IMG/VR virus record: IMGVR_UViG_3300044797_000396
Location: 26,551-90,550 of that record
From: a virus
Strand: one strand, 5' to 3'
Length of the DNA: 64,000 nucleotides
In this document: one piece after another, positions 1-10,098 of the stretch
Layout: the number at the start of each line of letters is the position of its first letter
Position numbering within the stretch: the stretch's first letter is position 1
The notes under the pieces: model-generated
Databases searched by the model: none
Told to the model about the DNA's origin: nothing
Seen by the model: only the letters and a program-made list of their open reading frames with translations
Position numbers and translations under genes: made by a program

Positions 1-3000
1 TATCGGGTGTTTATTGGGGCGGCAGAATATCATCCCACTATCGTTAATAACAATTTTACTTTGGATAAAAATTCTAATGTCGTGGGTACACCTAACACCA
101 ACAAAGATGGCGTTTTTATTTATTATGATAATGATCCCAGTGGTACCTTTCAGCGTTGGTATGTGGAGGTAATTGATGGTTATGTGGCCCCTGACACTCA
201 TACTTACAAATTCAATATTACCTCCTCAGGTAAATTCTATGATACTAAATCTCTTACTTATCCTCGCCCAGCAAACCTAACTACAATCACTAGCAATAGT
301 AAAGTTAGTATGACCATTACTCCGCCAGCAGATGGATATGGCATCAATGAAGGACTGACTTTTATTTCTGACGTAGAACATTATTTGTTAGACTTTGGAT
401 TGCAAGTAGATGCCAATAGGTTATCTATTTACAAGGATGTCGGAGGTTATATGAACTTCCGCGTTTATGATAAAAATAAAAAAGCTTATTCGGTTAGCGC
501 TGATGTTTCTGCTTGGCAGCCCAATGTAGCTCATATGGTAGCTGCTTCTTGGATGCTTAATACTCGAAATAACCGAGATGAGATGCACCTTTTTATTGAT
601 GGTTTGGAGGTGCCCAATATCATCAAATACGGTCAGGCACTCATACCATATCCTCACGAAAAGTTTCGCACGGTGGATCCAGAAGAAATAGTGGGTCTCT
701 CTAATCGTGATATCATAGGATCCGATGATTTGGTGACTACCATTAATACTCCTGTGGTCAGTTCCAGTATCAATTTTAGTCAGTATAATATTTTTGTTGG
801 AAATACTATTTTTATTAATGAAACTGGTTTCTCTCCTGTGGGCTACACCATTGAAGCCATAGATGGCCAAATATTAACACTTAACGAGAATATGCCGGGC
901 ACTCTTACCAACGGCAGATTTTCAGTTAATGAAACACAATTTTTCATTACCTCCGAAATTAATATCTATCCTAATATTACCGTTAGTACCATTCATACTT
1001 TTATAACTGGTGATGATTTAGAAACTACTAGCGGACTAAATACCGTTTCTTCACCTAGCACTAATTTTACTACGGCCGGGGTGTTACCAGGATATTTACT
1101 TAGAGTTGATGCGGCTGGTTTCCCCTTAACTTACAATATTCTAAAAGTTAATGGTCATACTTTGACTGTGACTGATCCAGCACCTACTAATCTAACAAAT
1201 GCGATCTATCAGATATACTCCAATACGGAAAATGAGTTGCCAGGTGTCAGGGCTTTGGATCCAGATTATGCTATTAGTCAGGATATCAATTTTGATAATG
1301 TATTAACTATCTACAACGGTGTGTTCGCTAACGATCTAATTTTAGTTAGAACTCTGGGTCTCAATTTCCAAGATGTTAGCAGGCAATATTATGTATGGAG
1401 TACAGGCGTTGAAAATGTTTTAATGACCCAGCTGCCACCACCTATTGATTTGGATCAGGCTAATATTACTAAAATTATTACCCCCACTGTCGCTATCGGT
1501 CCAGCCAACTCTACTTTGGTAGGCGGTGTTTTTGTATCCAACAATCTCAGCACCGCTGAGCCTTCTAACTCACAGAATGGTAGAACTATTGAAGCTACTA
1601 TTAGTGGTACCAATATCAATTTTTCTACTCCGGTGCAAGTGACTATTAATGGGGTTACGGGCGTTAGCACCATCAGTGAAACTATTACTTTTACTGATTA
1701 TGGTACATTGTCTTTTGCTAATCCATATAACCAACTCAATTATGTACAAATAAATGTACAACCAATTAATGCAAGTAGGAATGCATGCGCCCTAGGGGTG
1801 ACTGAAAAATATCCAATTACTTATGGTGAGTTTAGTGATACGGTGCCCGTTATTAGATATAGTTATCCTATTACACAAGGATATAATCTGGCCTCGGATG
1901 GTTATGGTATAGTTGATGATCAATTCAACCTATTTAGCGGATTGGATATTGGTAACTGTTTATTTATTAGTTCGCCCTCCCCAGTGGCTGGATACTACAC
2001 TATCGTTAGCCTTTCTGCCGATAGACACTCCATTGGTATACAGGCTACGTCAACTTCACCGCCTCTTCCGCTGCCAGCTTTTACCGGAGGAATTTATCAG
2101 GTTCTTTACACTACTGCTTATCGTAGCGGTTTGCAAAATGGTTTCTTTACCTTGGAAGATAGTACGTTGCCAGGGCAACCTTACTACTTAAATCAAGGAT
2201 TTTATCAAGTAGAATACGCCACCTATCTTAGTATCAAATTTGCTCCGCTGAATGATAATTTATTCTTTGGTAGTAATTTCTTGGGTTTTGATCAAGCAAA
2301 TGCTATTCTCAACCAAGCTACTTTATATTCTGTAATGCTAACAGATACCAGAATTGGGGAAGTAGTTTCAGGCAATACTCTATCTGTTACCAAAGATTAT
2401 AATTCTATTAATGCACCAGTGCCTAATGCCAATACTTTGGCCTTGGTTAGTTTCAATAGTTTTCCTTTTACTAATGCAGCCAGCTTGTATGCTAGCACTA
2501 ATGACGATCATGTTCATTTCCAGTCAGATTGGGCGGTCAATGATAATTTTGGTCAAAGTTTAGTGTTCTTAAATCAACCTATTCTCCTCCCTAATACTGG
2601 TATTCTAGATACTCATAAGCAAGGAACTATTGAGTTTTGGATGAGCCCCTTGTTTGATACGGCTAATGATCCTAACTATCGATTTTATTTTGATGCTTAT
2701 GGGGCGGTAGTAACACAAGTAGTGAGTAATAGTAATGTCACTGTCAAACTTTCCGCCCCCGCCAGCCAAATTTTGAGCGTTACTTTATCAGCGGGTGACC
2801 CCAGAATAGACTACTTTGCAGGCGGAAGGCTAGAAATTGATACGCAGAATGCTATACAAGAAACGGACACCAGTGTGGGGGTGGGTTCCGTAGTGGCTCA
2901 ACAAACCGTGCTTCAGGTCATTACCGTCAGAATTGTGGGAGACCTAACTAATAAAGACTATTTCAATGGTGGTTCTGTTGGAGTGGATGGTAAAACTATT

Positions 3001-3876
3001 TACTTAGGTACTCCACTACCTGTTGGCAATATTCCAGTAATTGTTACCTATCAAACCACGAATATCAATAATGCCCCGCTTAATACTCAAATAATTAGGC
3101 TCAATAGACAGTTGCCTGCCCAAAATTGCACCGTTACTGTTAAGTATATTCCTAGTGGTTTGCAAGGAGATCGTATCTCCGTCTATAAAGACCAGTACGG
3201 CTACATCAATTTTTCTATCACTGCCTCTGGAACTGATTACATTATTAGGGGGCCTACTCGCTGGGCTCAAAACACTTGGCATCGTGTTAAAGCTAGCTAC
3301 ATGATCAACGGTGGTTTGGGCAACGATCAAATGAGATTGTTTTTGGATGGATATCAATATACGGACGTTTTGTTTGGCACGGATTTGATTGCAGGTCAGT
3401 TCCCAATGGTTATGGGAGCCGTAACTATTGGAGATGGTTATGGTTTGATTGCTGGTATCAATTTTACCGATCCTATCAATGACTTATGGATTGGCACCGA
3501 TTATGCACAAAATAATCCTATCTTTACTTTGCTTAATAATTTCCGTATCAGCAATTTGTCTCGACCTATCTATGCCCCTTACGGAGAGCCAATTGATGTC
3601 AATTATAGCAGTAATCTGAGTACCGTCTTTCCAGTAACCAGTGATCTTTATACAACTTACCTTATGAATTCCGGCACTTTGGTCAGTTTGATCACTAATT
3701 TTGCTACCTTAGTAGATCGAGATAGTGGCGCCTTTGATTTCATTGTCAACATATTTGATAGTTTTGGCATAGTTGCCAGTAGTACCCAAGTCCAACAAAT
3801 ATTGGAAAACTTGATAAATACGCTAACGCCAGCTAACTGTCAGGGTTTCATCAAATATATTCCACCACTAATCTGA
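1..3876 (+). CDS. Giant virion protein with two LamG-like modules (5' partial)
   Basis: The frame is open from base 1 and the first start-like codon is a GTG at 7, so the gene almost certainly begins upstream of the window. About 1,290 residues are visible, rich in Asn, Thr, Ser and aromatics, with no membrane segment. Two regions look like LamG/concanavalin-A-like jelly rolls: about residues 110-215 (LSIYKDVGGYMNF followed by MHLFIDG) and about 875-1150 (TIEFWMSPLF, ISVYKDQYGYINF, RLFLDGY). The tripeptide DGY recurs five times. Such modules in giant phage proteins usually sit in baseplate, tail-wall or receptor-contacting appendages. The next gene encodes a second giant structural protein. 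The structural role is inferred from size, composition and neighbours; the exact particle location is unknown. Confidence 0.75.
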   Translation, partial: YRVFIGAAEYHPTIVNNNFTLDKNSNVVGTPNTNKDGVFIYYDNDPSGTFQRWYVEVIDGYVAPDTHTYKFNITSSGKFYDTKSLTYPRPANLTTITSNSKVSMTITPPADGYGINEGLTFISDVEHYLLDFGLQVDANRLSIYKDVGGYMNFRVYDKNKKAYSVSADVSAWQPNVAHMVAASWMLNTRNNRDEMHLFIDGLEVPNIIKYGQALIPYPHEKFRTVDPEEIVGLSNRDIIGSDDLVTTINTPVVSSSINFSQYNIFVGNTIFINETGFSPVGYTIEAIDGQILTLNENMPGTLTNGRFSVNETQFFITSEINIYPNITVSTIHTFITGDDLETTSGLNTVSSPSTNFTTAGVLPGYLLRVDAAGFPLTYNILKVNGHTLTVTDPAPTNLTNAIYQIYSNTENELPGVRALDPDYAISQDINFDNVLTIYNGVFANDLILVRTLGLNFQDVSRQYYVWSTGVENVLMTQLPPPIDLDQANITKIITPTVAIGPANSTLVGGVFVSNNLSTAEPSNSQNGRTIEATISGTNINFSTPVQVTINGVTGVSTISETITFTDYGTLSFANPYNQLNYVQINVQPINASRNACALGVTEKYPITYGEFSDTVPVIRYSYPITQGYNLASDGYGIVDDQFNLFSGLDIGNCLFISSPSPVAGYYTIVSLSADRHSIGIQATSTSPPLPLPAFTGGIYQVLYTTAYRSGLQNGFFTLEDSTLPGQPYYLNQGFYQVEYATYLSIKFAPLNDNLFFGSNFLGFDQANAILNQATLYSVMLTDTRIGEVVSGNTLSVTKDYNSINAPVPNANTLALVSFNSFPFTNAASLYASTNDDHVHFQSDWAVNDNFGQSLVFLNQPILLPNTGILDTHKQGTIEFWMSPLFDTANDPNYRFYFDAYGAVVTQVVSNSNVTVKLSAPASQILSVTLSAGDPRIDYFAGGRLEIDTQNAIQETDTSVGVGSVVAQQTVLQVITVRIVGDLTNKDYFNGGSVGVDGKTIYLGTPLPVGNIPVIVTYQTTNINNAPLNTQIIRLNRQLPAQNCTVTVKYIPSGLQGDRISVYKDQYGYINFSITASGTDYIIRGPTRWAQNTWHRVKASYMINGGLGNDQMRLFLDGYQYTDVLFGTDLIAGQFPMVMGAVTIGDGYGLIAGINFTDPINDLWIGTDYAQNNPIFTLLNNFRISNLSRPIYAPYGEPIDVNYSSNLSTVFPVTSDLYTTYLMNSGTLVSLITNFATLVDRDSGAFDFIVNIFDSFGIVASSTQVQQILENLINTLTPANCQGFIKYIPPLI

Positions 3877-3900
3877 TATATAGTCTAACGAAGGAATATC

Positions 3901-3924
3901 AATGAAGAAGTTTGGAGATAGATA
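3901..3924 (+). CDS. Possible 7-residue leader ORF (MKKFGDR)
   Basis: An ATG at 3901 is preceded by a good Shine-Dalgarno-like GAAGGA. It opens a seven-codon frame that stops at 3922-3924, two bases before the ATG of the following giant structural gene. Placement and ribosome site are seen directly. A role as a translational coupling or leader peptide is inference, and it could be fortuitous. Confidence 0.3.
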
Positions 3925-3926
3925 AT

Positions 3927-6900
3927 ATGGTTAATAGAGCTCCGGTATCTGTACAAAGACCCATTTGGTACGACTCTCAGCAAGTCGATGAGACGGATCT
4001 TACTTCCGAGCAACAAGCCAATGAAACCATTGAGGCTTCTATCATCGACAATCATGTGGGCGATGGTGTTTTGCCCGAAGTTTTGGTGCAAAATGTTATC
4101 TATAATTCTGCCGTAGCTATCGGATATCAAGACGGATTACCCATCCTTGCGCAGTCCCAGCCCACTGATACTAATCTAGGCAATCAGCTTTCTATTAGTT
4201 TGATCGGCTCTACGGCTTCTGGCAAGCGTCAAATCAAGGTATGTGTTATTGGATTAGATTTTCAGAGCAATTTACAATACGAAGTTTTTTATTTTGAGCG
4301 AAATGAAGTGCAGGTGGGCGCCCAACATTTTACAAAAGTATTATTGTTATTGTTCAACGATTTTATTGGTAATCCAACCCTATCTTTCAATCTAGGTGGA
4401 GAAATAGTTATCACGGAAGCTAACCCAATGACACTCTCCCGAGATGTTATTATGGTGGCGCAAGACCAACAACCTAGTTTATTTTGGAGAGATTTTTTCC
4501 TCGATCCTTCTGTTAGTCAGTTATCCGTGCAGGCAATGTTACAAGCCGCTTTGCCCACCTACAATGTAGCGGATCTCAATATCTACACTGCCCCTTTGGA
4601 TAATTTAGCTTTATTGAGTGGCGATGTGACCACCCAAATTGGAGAAAAATTTATTGCCACCACTAACAATGTGCAAAAAGCCACACTATTATTGTCAGTG
4701 CAAAACCTAGCGGTGGGACAGCAAAATAATTTAGTATGGACAGGAGATCTTGTCGTCAGTATTTATCCATTGCAAACTACCTTAGGTTGCCCTACTGATT
4801 TTGTGCCTAACCTACCTATTGATTTTTCGCCCAGTGGTATCCCGCTAGCGCAAATTAGTTATAACTATACGAGTTTGATGGCAGCGGGTTATGTCTTGAA
4901 TTCAGTTCCACAACCCATTGATTTTGTATTTAGCAATAGCCCTATTGCCAACGGTAGTTTGATGGTACCAGGACAATATTACGCCCTTACTGTTAAAAGA
5001 TCTGGTGCAGCTAACCAATGTAATATTTTAGTAGCGGTAGGTGGATCTATCATTCCCAATTCCTGGGTTACTACTTTCGCTAGCACTCTGTGGGTAGATA
5101 TTACTACGGAACAATTGTGGTTTCGTGTTTGGACAGATGCCGCTAAACTATCTGATGGCCAAGCTTATGATGCAGGTAATGGCGTTATCATTCCTAAAAC
5201 TACCACCGATCCTACTACTCAGGCTACGGTAGACTATTCTTTTGGTAACCAACAGTTTGTGGGCAATGACGTTTTTAGTGCTGTTATGGCGGCTGTAACC
5301 CAAGACTCCGTTCCAGTTCCTTCCCAGGCCACTGGTAATCCTGTCAATTCTCGTCAGCAATTCGTGCCACAGCTCAATTTGTTAGATACTATTGATTTAA
5401 CTAATTTAGAGGCCACTTCCTCTCCCTTGGTATTGGGAGCCATTAGCGATAAAAACATTAAGTCTTTTAACCCTGGTGCCGGCGTTATCACCGCTCCTCT
5501 TTTTAGTGCCACTATGGCTGCCGATGAATTATTGATTAGAGTGGTGACCGATCCTACTGATACGGTTAGATACAATACCTTAGTGACGGCATTAGCTAGT
5601 TATTTGCTTAATGGTGCTTTGGTCAGCGCTCAAATTACACCAGATACGGGCGGAGCCCCTTTCACTAACTATCGTGTTGCTAGCGCTCAACTATGTTCAA
5701 TGATTGTGGGTGATGTGGATGGTAATGGTATTATTGATGAGAATGACTTAGCACTTCTCAATACTTACATTGGATATAATCTCAATGTGGGATTACCAGA
5801 TCAAACGATTATTAATACAGACGGCTATAATACTTCTTTTATTAATGGTTATCAAACTTTAATTCAACCTTTTGCCAATCTATATAATGTTAGTTTCCAG
5901 TTAGTAGATCCTAATACTACCACCGTTATTGCAGATGGTTATGATGGTGTTTTGGTGGCTAACCCAGCTATTCCAGGTTCAGCTCAATTTACCAGCGCTT
6001 CGGTAACCTTCAACACTATTATTGGACTTAGTAGCTACAATTTGGTAGTGCTAAGTAATGGGGCTAATTCCGCCGACTTGGGAGGCTGGGCTATTTCTAG
6101 TTTGGACTCGGAAGCTGATGTCATCACCATTACTAAAATCTATTTGACGGGCGATGTTATTGCTCAAATGTTGCGAGCCGATATTGATGGAGATTTTGCC
6201 ATTACCTATGCTGATGGTTATTTGCTTAATAACTACATCGAAAGATTACCTACTTCTACGATCCCGCCTGCTACCTATCCAGCCCCCTCTACTAATCCAT
6301 ATACTAAAATTGGTACTCGTTTTAATGTTATTAGATTGCGAGTAGAAGAGTTCATTGATAGGGCGGATGATTATGATGCTAATCCTAATACTCGTGCCCT
6401 ATCTGTGCATCCACCACAAGATATTTTCAATAGTGATGGTTATCTATCCGGTCATAATTTCTATACTTTTCCAATCCAAATGTCTTTCAATCAAGAATTG
6501 GTATGGGATCCATCCTTGGTAATAACTTCTGCTCAACCTAAGTTAGTGTCAGCTGTCTTTGAGACGGAGTCTGGTTTCGTGCAAAATTCCTGTGTTATTG
6601 ATGGGGTGCAATGCAATATTTATCCCGTTCCCACTCCTTTTGATCCAGGTCGCAATGACTTCTTCATTCCTAATAATCTTATTATAGGTGAGGGTGGGGA
6701 GCTACAAAGACCAGATGGAGATTTCTACAAGGTAGATTTCGAGGTAGGAACTATTACCTTAGAAATACCAGATGGGTTGTTTGGTTCTGAACGAACTATC
6801 GATATTCTAAATGACTTCATTGCGGATTATACAGGTAATGGCGCTACTCGTTTGGGTTTTCCTTCTATGAGATTTGCTGATTGTTCTTTCGTATCGACTA

Positions 6901-7481
6901 ATGCTATTGTAAATGATCAAATTATCTTCTCCGTTTCCGTCCAATCATTCTCTCCTAATACTAATGGTCTCAGTACCGATGGTTATTATGGAGCTATTGT
7001 AGATGGTACAATGGGTGTTAGTTTAGATCCTAGCACCGGCCTCTTGACCTTGAATTTTAGCAACCTTTATCAAGACCCTGTCCTACAAACTTTAAGCACC
7101 AAAGTATTAATTAGCGTCTTCTTAAAGAAGGGTGGTTTCAATAACCAACCTCTCTTCGTGGATTCGACCAAAGTGCAAAATATGCTCAGTCTAATTAGCG
7201 TATTCAGTGGAGCTAATGAGGGCGGTCCCTCTGCCCTAGTACAACTCGGTAATGATGTCACTGGTATTTTACCAATTCTCAATGGTGGTACTGGCCTAAA
7301 TGGAGTAGGTGCTTTCGGAACCGTGCTAACCAGCACCGGCAGCGGTGTTAGTTATCAGTTCGTTACTTCTGCCTCTATCGCTTATGTTCCGGCTGTCTTG
7401 GCCAATTGGAGTGGCACTGCCCCTACTTCTATCGCTAATGCTTTGGATCGTATCGTTGCTCATCTTGGACCAATTCCATAA
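3927..7481 (+). CDS. Giant virion protein with split dockerin-like calcium loops
   Basis: About 1,184 residues from the ATG at 3927, which has GGAG nine bases upstream; an in-frame TTG at 3912 would add five residues. Near residues 595-615 the sequence GDVDGNGIIDENDLALL is a textbook type I dockerin/EF-hand-like calcium loop. A second loop, ADIDGDFAITYADGYLL, lies about 150 residues later with a beta-rich insertion between them. The last ~80 residues contain a phage-fibre type repeat (GNDVTG...LNGGTG...GTVLTSTG). DGY occurs five times, as in the upstream gene. It follows another giant structural gene, so a baseplate or tail appendage role is likely. Calcium binding is predicted from loop residues, not shown. 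Confidence 0.75.
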   Translation: MVNRAPVSVQRPIWYDSQQVDETDLTSEQQANETIEASIIDNHVGDGVLPEVLVQNVIYNSAVAIGYQDGLPILAQSQPTDTNLGNQLSISLIGSTASGKRQIKVCVIGLDFQSNLQYEVFYFERNEVQVGAQHFTKVLLLLFNDFIGNPTLSFNLGGEIVITEANPMTLSRDVIMVAQDQQPSLFWRDFFLDPSVSQLSVQAMLQAALPTYNVADLNIYTAPLDNLALLSGDVTTQIGEKFIATTNNVQKATLLLSVQNLAVGQQNNLVWTGDLVVSIYPLQTTLGCPTDFVPNLPIDFSPSGIPLAQISYNYTSLMAAGYVLNSVPQPIDFVFSNSPIANGSLMVPGQYYALTVKRSGAANQCNILVAVGGSIIPNSWVTTFASTLWVDITTEQLWFRVWTDAAKLSDGQAYDAGNGVIIPKTTTDPTTQATVDYSFGNQQFVGNDVFSAVMAAVTQDSVPVPSQATGNPVNSRQQFVPQLNLLDTIDLTNLEATSSPLVLGAISDKNIKSFNPGAGVITAPLFSATMAADELLIRVVTDPTDTVRYNTLVTALASYLLNGALVSAQITPDTGGAPFTNYRVASAQLCSMIVGDVDGNGIIDENDLALLNTYIGYNLNVGLPDQTIINTDGYNTSFINGYQTLIQPFANLYNVSFQLVDPNTTTVIADGYDGVLVANPAIPGSAQFTSASVTFNTIIGLSSYNLVVLSNGANSADLGGWAISSLDSEADVITITKIYLTGDVIAQMLRADIDGDFAITYADGYLLNNYIERLPTSTIPPATYPAPSTNPYTKIGTRFNVIRLRVEEFIDRADDYDANPNTRALSVHPPQDIFNSDGYLSGHNFYTFPIQMSFNQELVWDPSLVITSAQPKLVSAVFETESGFVQNSCVIDGVQCNIYPVPTPFDPGRNDFFIPNNLIIGEGGELQRPDGDFYKVDFEVGTITLEIPDGLFGSERTIDILNDFIADYTGNGATRLGFPSMRFADCSFVSTNAIVNDQIIFSVSVQSFSPNTNGLSTDGYYGAIVDGTMGVSLDPSTGLLTLNFSNLYQDPVLQTLSTKVLISVFLKKGGFNNQPLFVDSTKVQNMLSLISVFSGANEGGPSALVQLGNDVTGILPILNGGTGLNGVGAFGTVLTSTGSGVSYQFVTSASIAYVPAVLANWSGTAPTSIANALDRIVAHLGPIP

Positions 7482-7489
7482 TTGAGCCC

Positions 7490-7517
7490 TTGACATCCTA
7501 ATTTTTGTAATTACGAT
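7490..7517 (+). promoter_or_regulatory. Sigma70-type promoter giving a predicted leaderless transcript
   Basis: TTGACA at 7490-7495, a 16-base spacer and TACGAT at 7512-7517. Counting from the -10 box, transcription should start at 7524, which is the A of the next gene's ATG. No Shine-Dalgarno sequence is present before that ATG. Confidence 0.6.
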
Positions 7518-7523
7518 GTTCGT

Positions 7524-8195
7524 ATGCGGATACTAAAAAAATTATTGAAATTACCAAGCCCAAAGGATTTGGGTTGGTCCAACGATAATGCTTTGCCATC
7601 GCGAGATTTTTCTCCTAATGCTATTGGAAAAACTTGGGAGGATTGGGATGAAAAAGTTAAGACGGACTATCCTGTTCGCTATTTTTTTGTGGAACAACTA
7701 TATCCCTGGTTCCTGAGAAAATATCGGAGATTAGTCAAAGATCCTATTTATTATCTAAAATGTCATTTACTCCCCAAACACAAATATCACTTGATCGATA
7801 TCAGAGAGCCGAATGGTTATCGTTTTGGTTGGATTGATGCGGATCATAAAATGATCTTAGCCCTTTTCACTATCCTCAATGATTTTGTCAAAGAGGAGAT
7901 GCCACAAATGTATTGCCCTAGCGAAGAAGAAATACAAGTGGATCCTCATTTGTTGAAGCAGCGCAATGCCTATTTAGAGATCAAAGCCATTCACTATTGG
8001 TGGAACATTGAGCGTCTCCGTCAAGAAAAAGCTCATGACGATTTGTTGAGTGCTTGGTCTGCCGCTAAGCATTCTCAGGATCCCGCAGAGCATCAAATGT
8101 GGATCGATTTACAAAAAATACGAGAAGCCAACGAGGCCAAAACTGAGGAAATGATTGAGCGATTATTAAAAATTAGACGCCACTTATGGACTTGA
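7524..8195 (+). CDS. Conserved-type phage protein of unknown function
   Basis: 223 residues, rich in Trp, Tyr and charged residues, with no signal peptide or membrane helix. The C-terminal third (about 135-223) is strongly helical and charged and probably forms a coiled coil. The N-terminal half has many aromatic positions (PVRYFFVEQLYPWFLRKYRR). I do not recognise a catalytic motif. It sits between the giant virion proteins and the glycosyltransferase cluster and seems to have its own promoter. The start ATG at 7524 lacks an SD sequence but lies where the promoter at 7490 should begin transcription. A virion-assembly or accessory role is possible but unproven. Confidence 0.75.
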   Translation: MRILKKLLKLPSPKDLGWSNDNALPSRDFSPNAIGKTWEDWDEKVKTDYPVRYFFVEQLYPWFLRKYRRLVKDPIYYLKCHLLPKHKYHLIDIREPNGYRFGWIDADHKMILALFTILNDFVKEEMPQMYCPSEEEIQVDPHLLKQRNAYLEIKAIHYWWNIERLRQEKAHDDLLSAWSAAKHSQDPAEHQMWIDLQKIREANEAKTEEMIERLLKIRRHLWT

Positions 8196-8230
8196 TGATA
8201 TAGATTGGATATAGCAAACATGCGCGTATT

Positions 8231-8246
8231 TGTGCATTTTTGCACA
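8231..8246 (+). promoter_or_regulatory. Perfect 6-bp inverted repeat upstream of a glycosyltransferase gene
   Basis: TGTGCA, four T, then TGCACA, followed by a T-rich stretch up to the ATG at 8255. It could be a weak terminator of the upstream transcript, an operator, or a hairpin affecting initiation. The stem is too short to decide. Confidence 0.35.
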
Positions 8247-8254
8247 TTTTATTT

Positions 8255-9379
8255 ATGAAAATACTAATCCGTCAATTTTTGGGAAAGAACCACTCATGGT
8301 GTGTGGTTGGATGGGGTATCGCCAATGCCTTGATAGAACAAGGTCATGATGTTCATTTGTTTTCCACTGATGGTATAAAACAACTACCTAAAAAATTACA
8401 ACCCAATCTTATTGGGTATGTTGAGGAAAATGAAAAAAAACTTTTTGGTAGATTACCAGATAAAGAATATGATTGCCAAATTAGTTATACGGCATTAAAA
8501 AATTTTCCAGCTTATCTTAGCAACGGTTCTAAAAATAAATTTGGTATATGGTGCTATGAGTGGTCTGGCCCCAATGTTCTACCATTTGGTTTCGCCAAAC
8601 ATTATCAATCTTGTGATTATTTGTGCGCCCCATCAGAATGGCAAAAAAAAGAATTTATGAATTCTGGTATTCCAGAAGAAAAAATAAAAGTAATACCACA
8701 TGGCATATGTGCTGCACAATACAAACAAAACACAACTATGGTTCTACCAACCAAAAAGCGTTTTAAGATTTTAGCCAATATTGCGCAAAATCATTTAAGA
8801 AAAAATATTCCCGGCTTGCTGGATGCTTATGGCAAAGCATTTACTGAAAAAGACGATGTTTGTTTAGTTTTGAAGGCCAAAGACAAACCAATTGCAGCAT
8901 TATTTGAGGTATCTTTAAACGAATGTTTGAATACTTTTAATCGCAAGTATCCAAAACATGCCGAAGTAAAAATTTTATCGTCTTTTATAGACGATATGTC
9001 GATGTTGTATCGTAGCGTAGATGCAACATTTACTATGAGTTTAGGTGAAGGGTTTTATTTTCCTGGGCTTGAAAGTATTGCTGCTGGAAAATTAGCAATT
9101 GCACCAAATAATGGTGGTCATATGGATTTTCTTAATGGCAGCAATGCGTTGTTAATTGCGGGTAAAGAGGAAAGGGCTAATCCCAAAAGCATGTATTGGG
9201 GTGCAAATCCCAACGCAATGTGGTATCGACCCGACATAGATGATGCTGTTGATAAACTCAGATTTGCCTATGAAAAATACGAAACATTAAATAAAAAAAT
9301 TGATGAACAGAGGATGAGTGTATACAATGAGTACGACTGGGGCGTGGTTGCTTCCAAATTTATTTCACTTTGCAAATGA
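8255..9379 (+). CDS. GT-B (GT4-type) glycosyltransferase
   Basis: 374 residues starting MKILIRQF; an in-frame TTG at 8240 is less likely. The layout is that of GT4 retaining glycosyltransferases. The N-terminal Rossmann half has a GIANALIEQGHDVHLFST-type segment. The middle joining region has APSEWQKKEF and KVIPHGI. The C-terminal donor half contains SLGEGFYFPGLESIAAGKLAIAPNNGG, the usual EGFG-P-EA-A-G-P nucleotide-sugar signature. It would transfer a sugar from a nucleotide donor to an unknown acceptor in the cytoplasm. Two GT2 enzymes and a sugar-nucleotide dehydratase lie downstream, suggesting modification of virion proteins, DNA or host surface glycans. The downstream gene overlaps by ATGA. 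Confidence 0.88.
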   Translation: MKILIRQFLGKNHSWCVVGWGIANALIEQGHDVHLFSTDGIKQLPKKLQPNLIGYVEENEKKLFGRLPDKEYDCQISYTALKNFPAYLSNGSKNKFGIWCYEWSGPNVLPFGFAKHYQSCDYLCAPSEWQKKEFMNSGIPEEKIKVIPHGICAAQYKQNTTMVLPTKKRFKILANIAQNHLRKNIPGLLDAYGKAFTEKDDVCLVLKAKDKPIAALFEVSLNECLNTFNRKYPKHAEVKILSSFIDDMSMLYRSVDATFTMSLGEGFYFPGLESIAAGKLAIAPNNGGHMDFLNGSNALLIAGKEERANPKSMYWGANPNAMWYRPDIDDAVDKLRFAYEKYETLNKKIDEQRMSVYNEYDWGVVASKFISLCK

Positions 9380-10098
9380 ATAAAGTATTGAGTATTATTA
9401 TTCCAGTTTGGAATAAATCGCACTTCACTAAAACTTGTATTCAAGACTTATCTTTACTACCAGCGGATCACGAGATCATTTTAGTTGATAACGGTAGTAC
9501 TGATGATACTGAAACAATATTCCGAAATCTAAAATTGAAAACTACTGCGCCTGAGTTTCGATACGTGCGCAATATTACTAATTTAGGTTTTGCTTGTGCC
9601 TGTAATATTGGTTATGAGGAAGCTATTGCCCATAATGTTTTGTTCCTTAATAATGACATCAAAGTGCGCGATCATTTTACTGATTGGACTAGTTCTTTAA
9701 TAGAGCATTGTGTTACTTCTTTGGTTGGACCTACCATGGGGCAACTTAATAATGAATTGGCCTTTGTCAAAGAAGCCAACCAAGAATTGCCTGGTAAATC
9801 CTATATGTCTGGTTGGTGTCTTGCCTCGTCCAAAGAAATATTCAAGAAATTGGAAATTCCCAGACCTCTTTGTATCTACGACCACATTCCAGCACCTCAA
9901 ATATTTTCCGAAGAATTTGGGAAGGCTTATTTTGAGGATACCGACTTATCTTTCCGAGCCAGACAATTGGGTATTCCATTCAAGGTAGTAAATATTCCAG
10001 TGGTTCATTTTGGAAAACAGACCAGCTCGCAACTCAATACACACAAATTATATTCCGAAGCTAGGCAAATCTTTATTAAGAAGTGGGCTAAGAAATGA
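9376..10098 (+). CDS. GT2 family glycosyltransferase
   Basis: 240 residues from the ATG at 9376, which overlaps the previous stop (ATGA). It shows the inverting GT-A signature: SIIIPVWNKSHFT at the N-terminus, LVDNGSTDDTE for donor binding, RNITNLGFACACNIG, and the metal-site equivalent FLNNDI. Toward the C-terminus FEDTDLSFRARQLG matches the catalytic ED-D element of rhamnosyltransferase-like GT2 enzymes. It probably adds a sugar made with the help of the RmlB-like enzyme encoded at 13192. Acceptor and sugar are unknown. Confidence 0.9.
   Translation: MNKVLSIIIPVWNKSHFTKTCIQDLSLLPADHEIILVDNGSTDDTETIFRNLKLKTTAPEFRYVRNITNLGFACACNIGYEEAIAHNVLFLNNDIKVRDHFTDWTSSLIEHCVTSLVGPTMGQLNNELAFVKEANQELPGKSYMSGWCLASSKEIFKKLEIPRPLCIYDHIPAPQIFSEEFGKAYFEDTDLSFRARQLGIPFKVVNIPVVHFGKQTSSQLNTHKLYSEARQIFIKKWAKK

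Noticed and set aside
421-870. 149-residue frame on the minus strand inside the first virion gene
   Set aside because: Shadow of a long plus-strand gene; no motif and no RBS.
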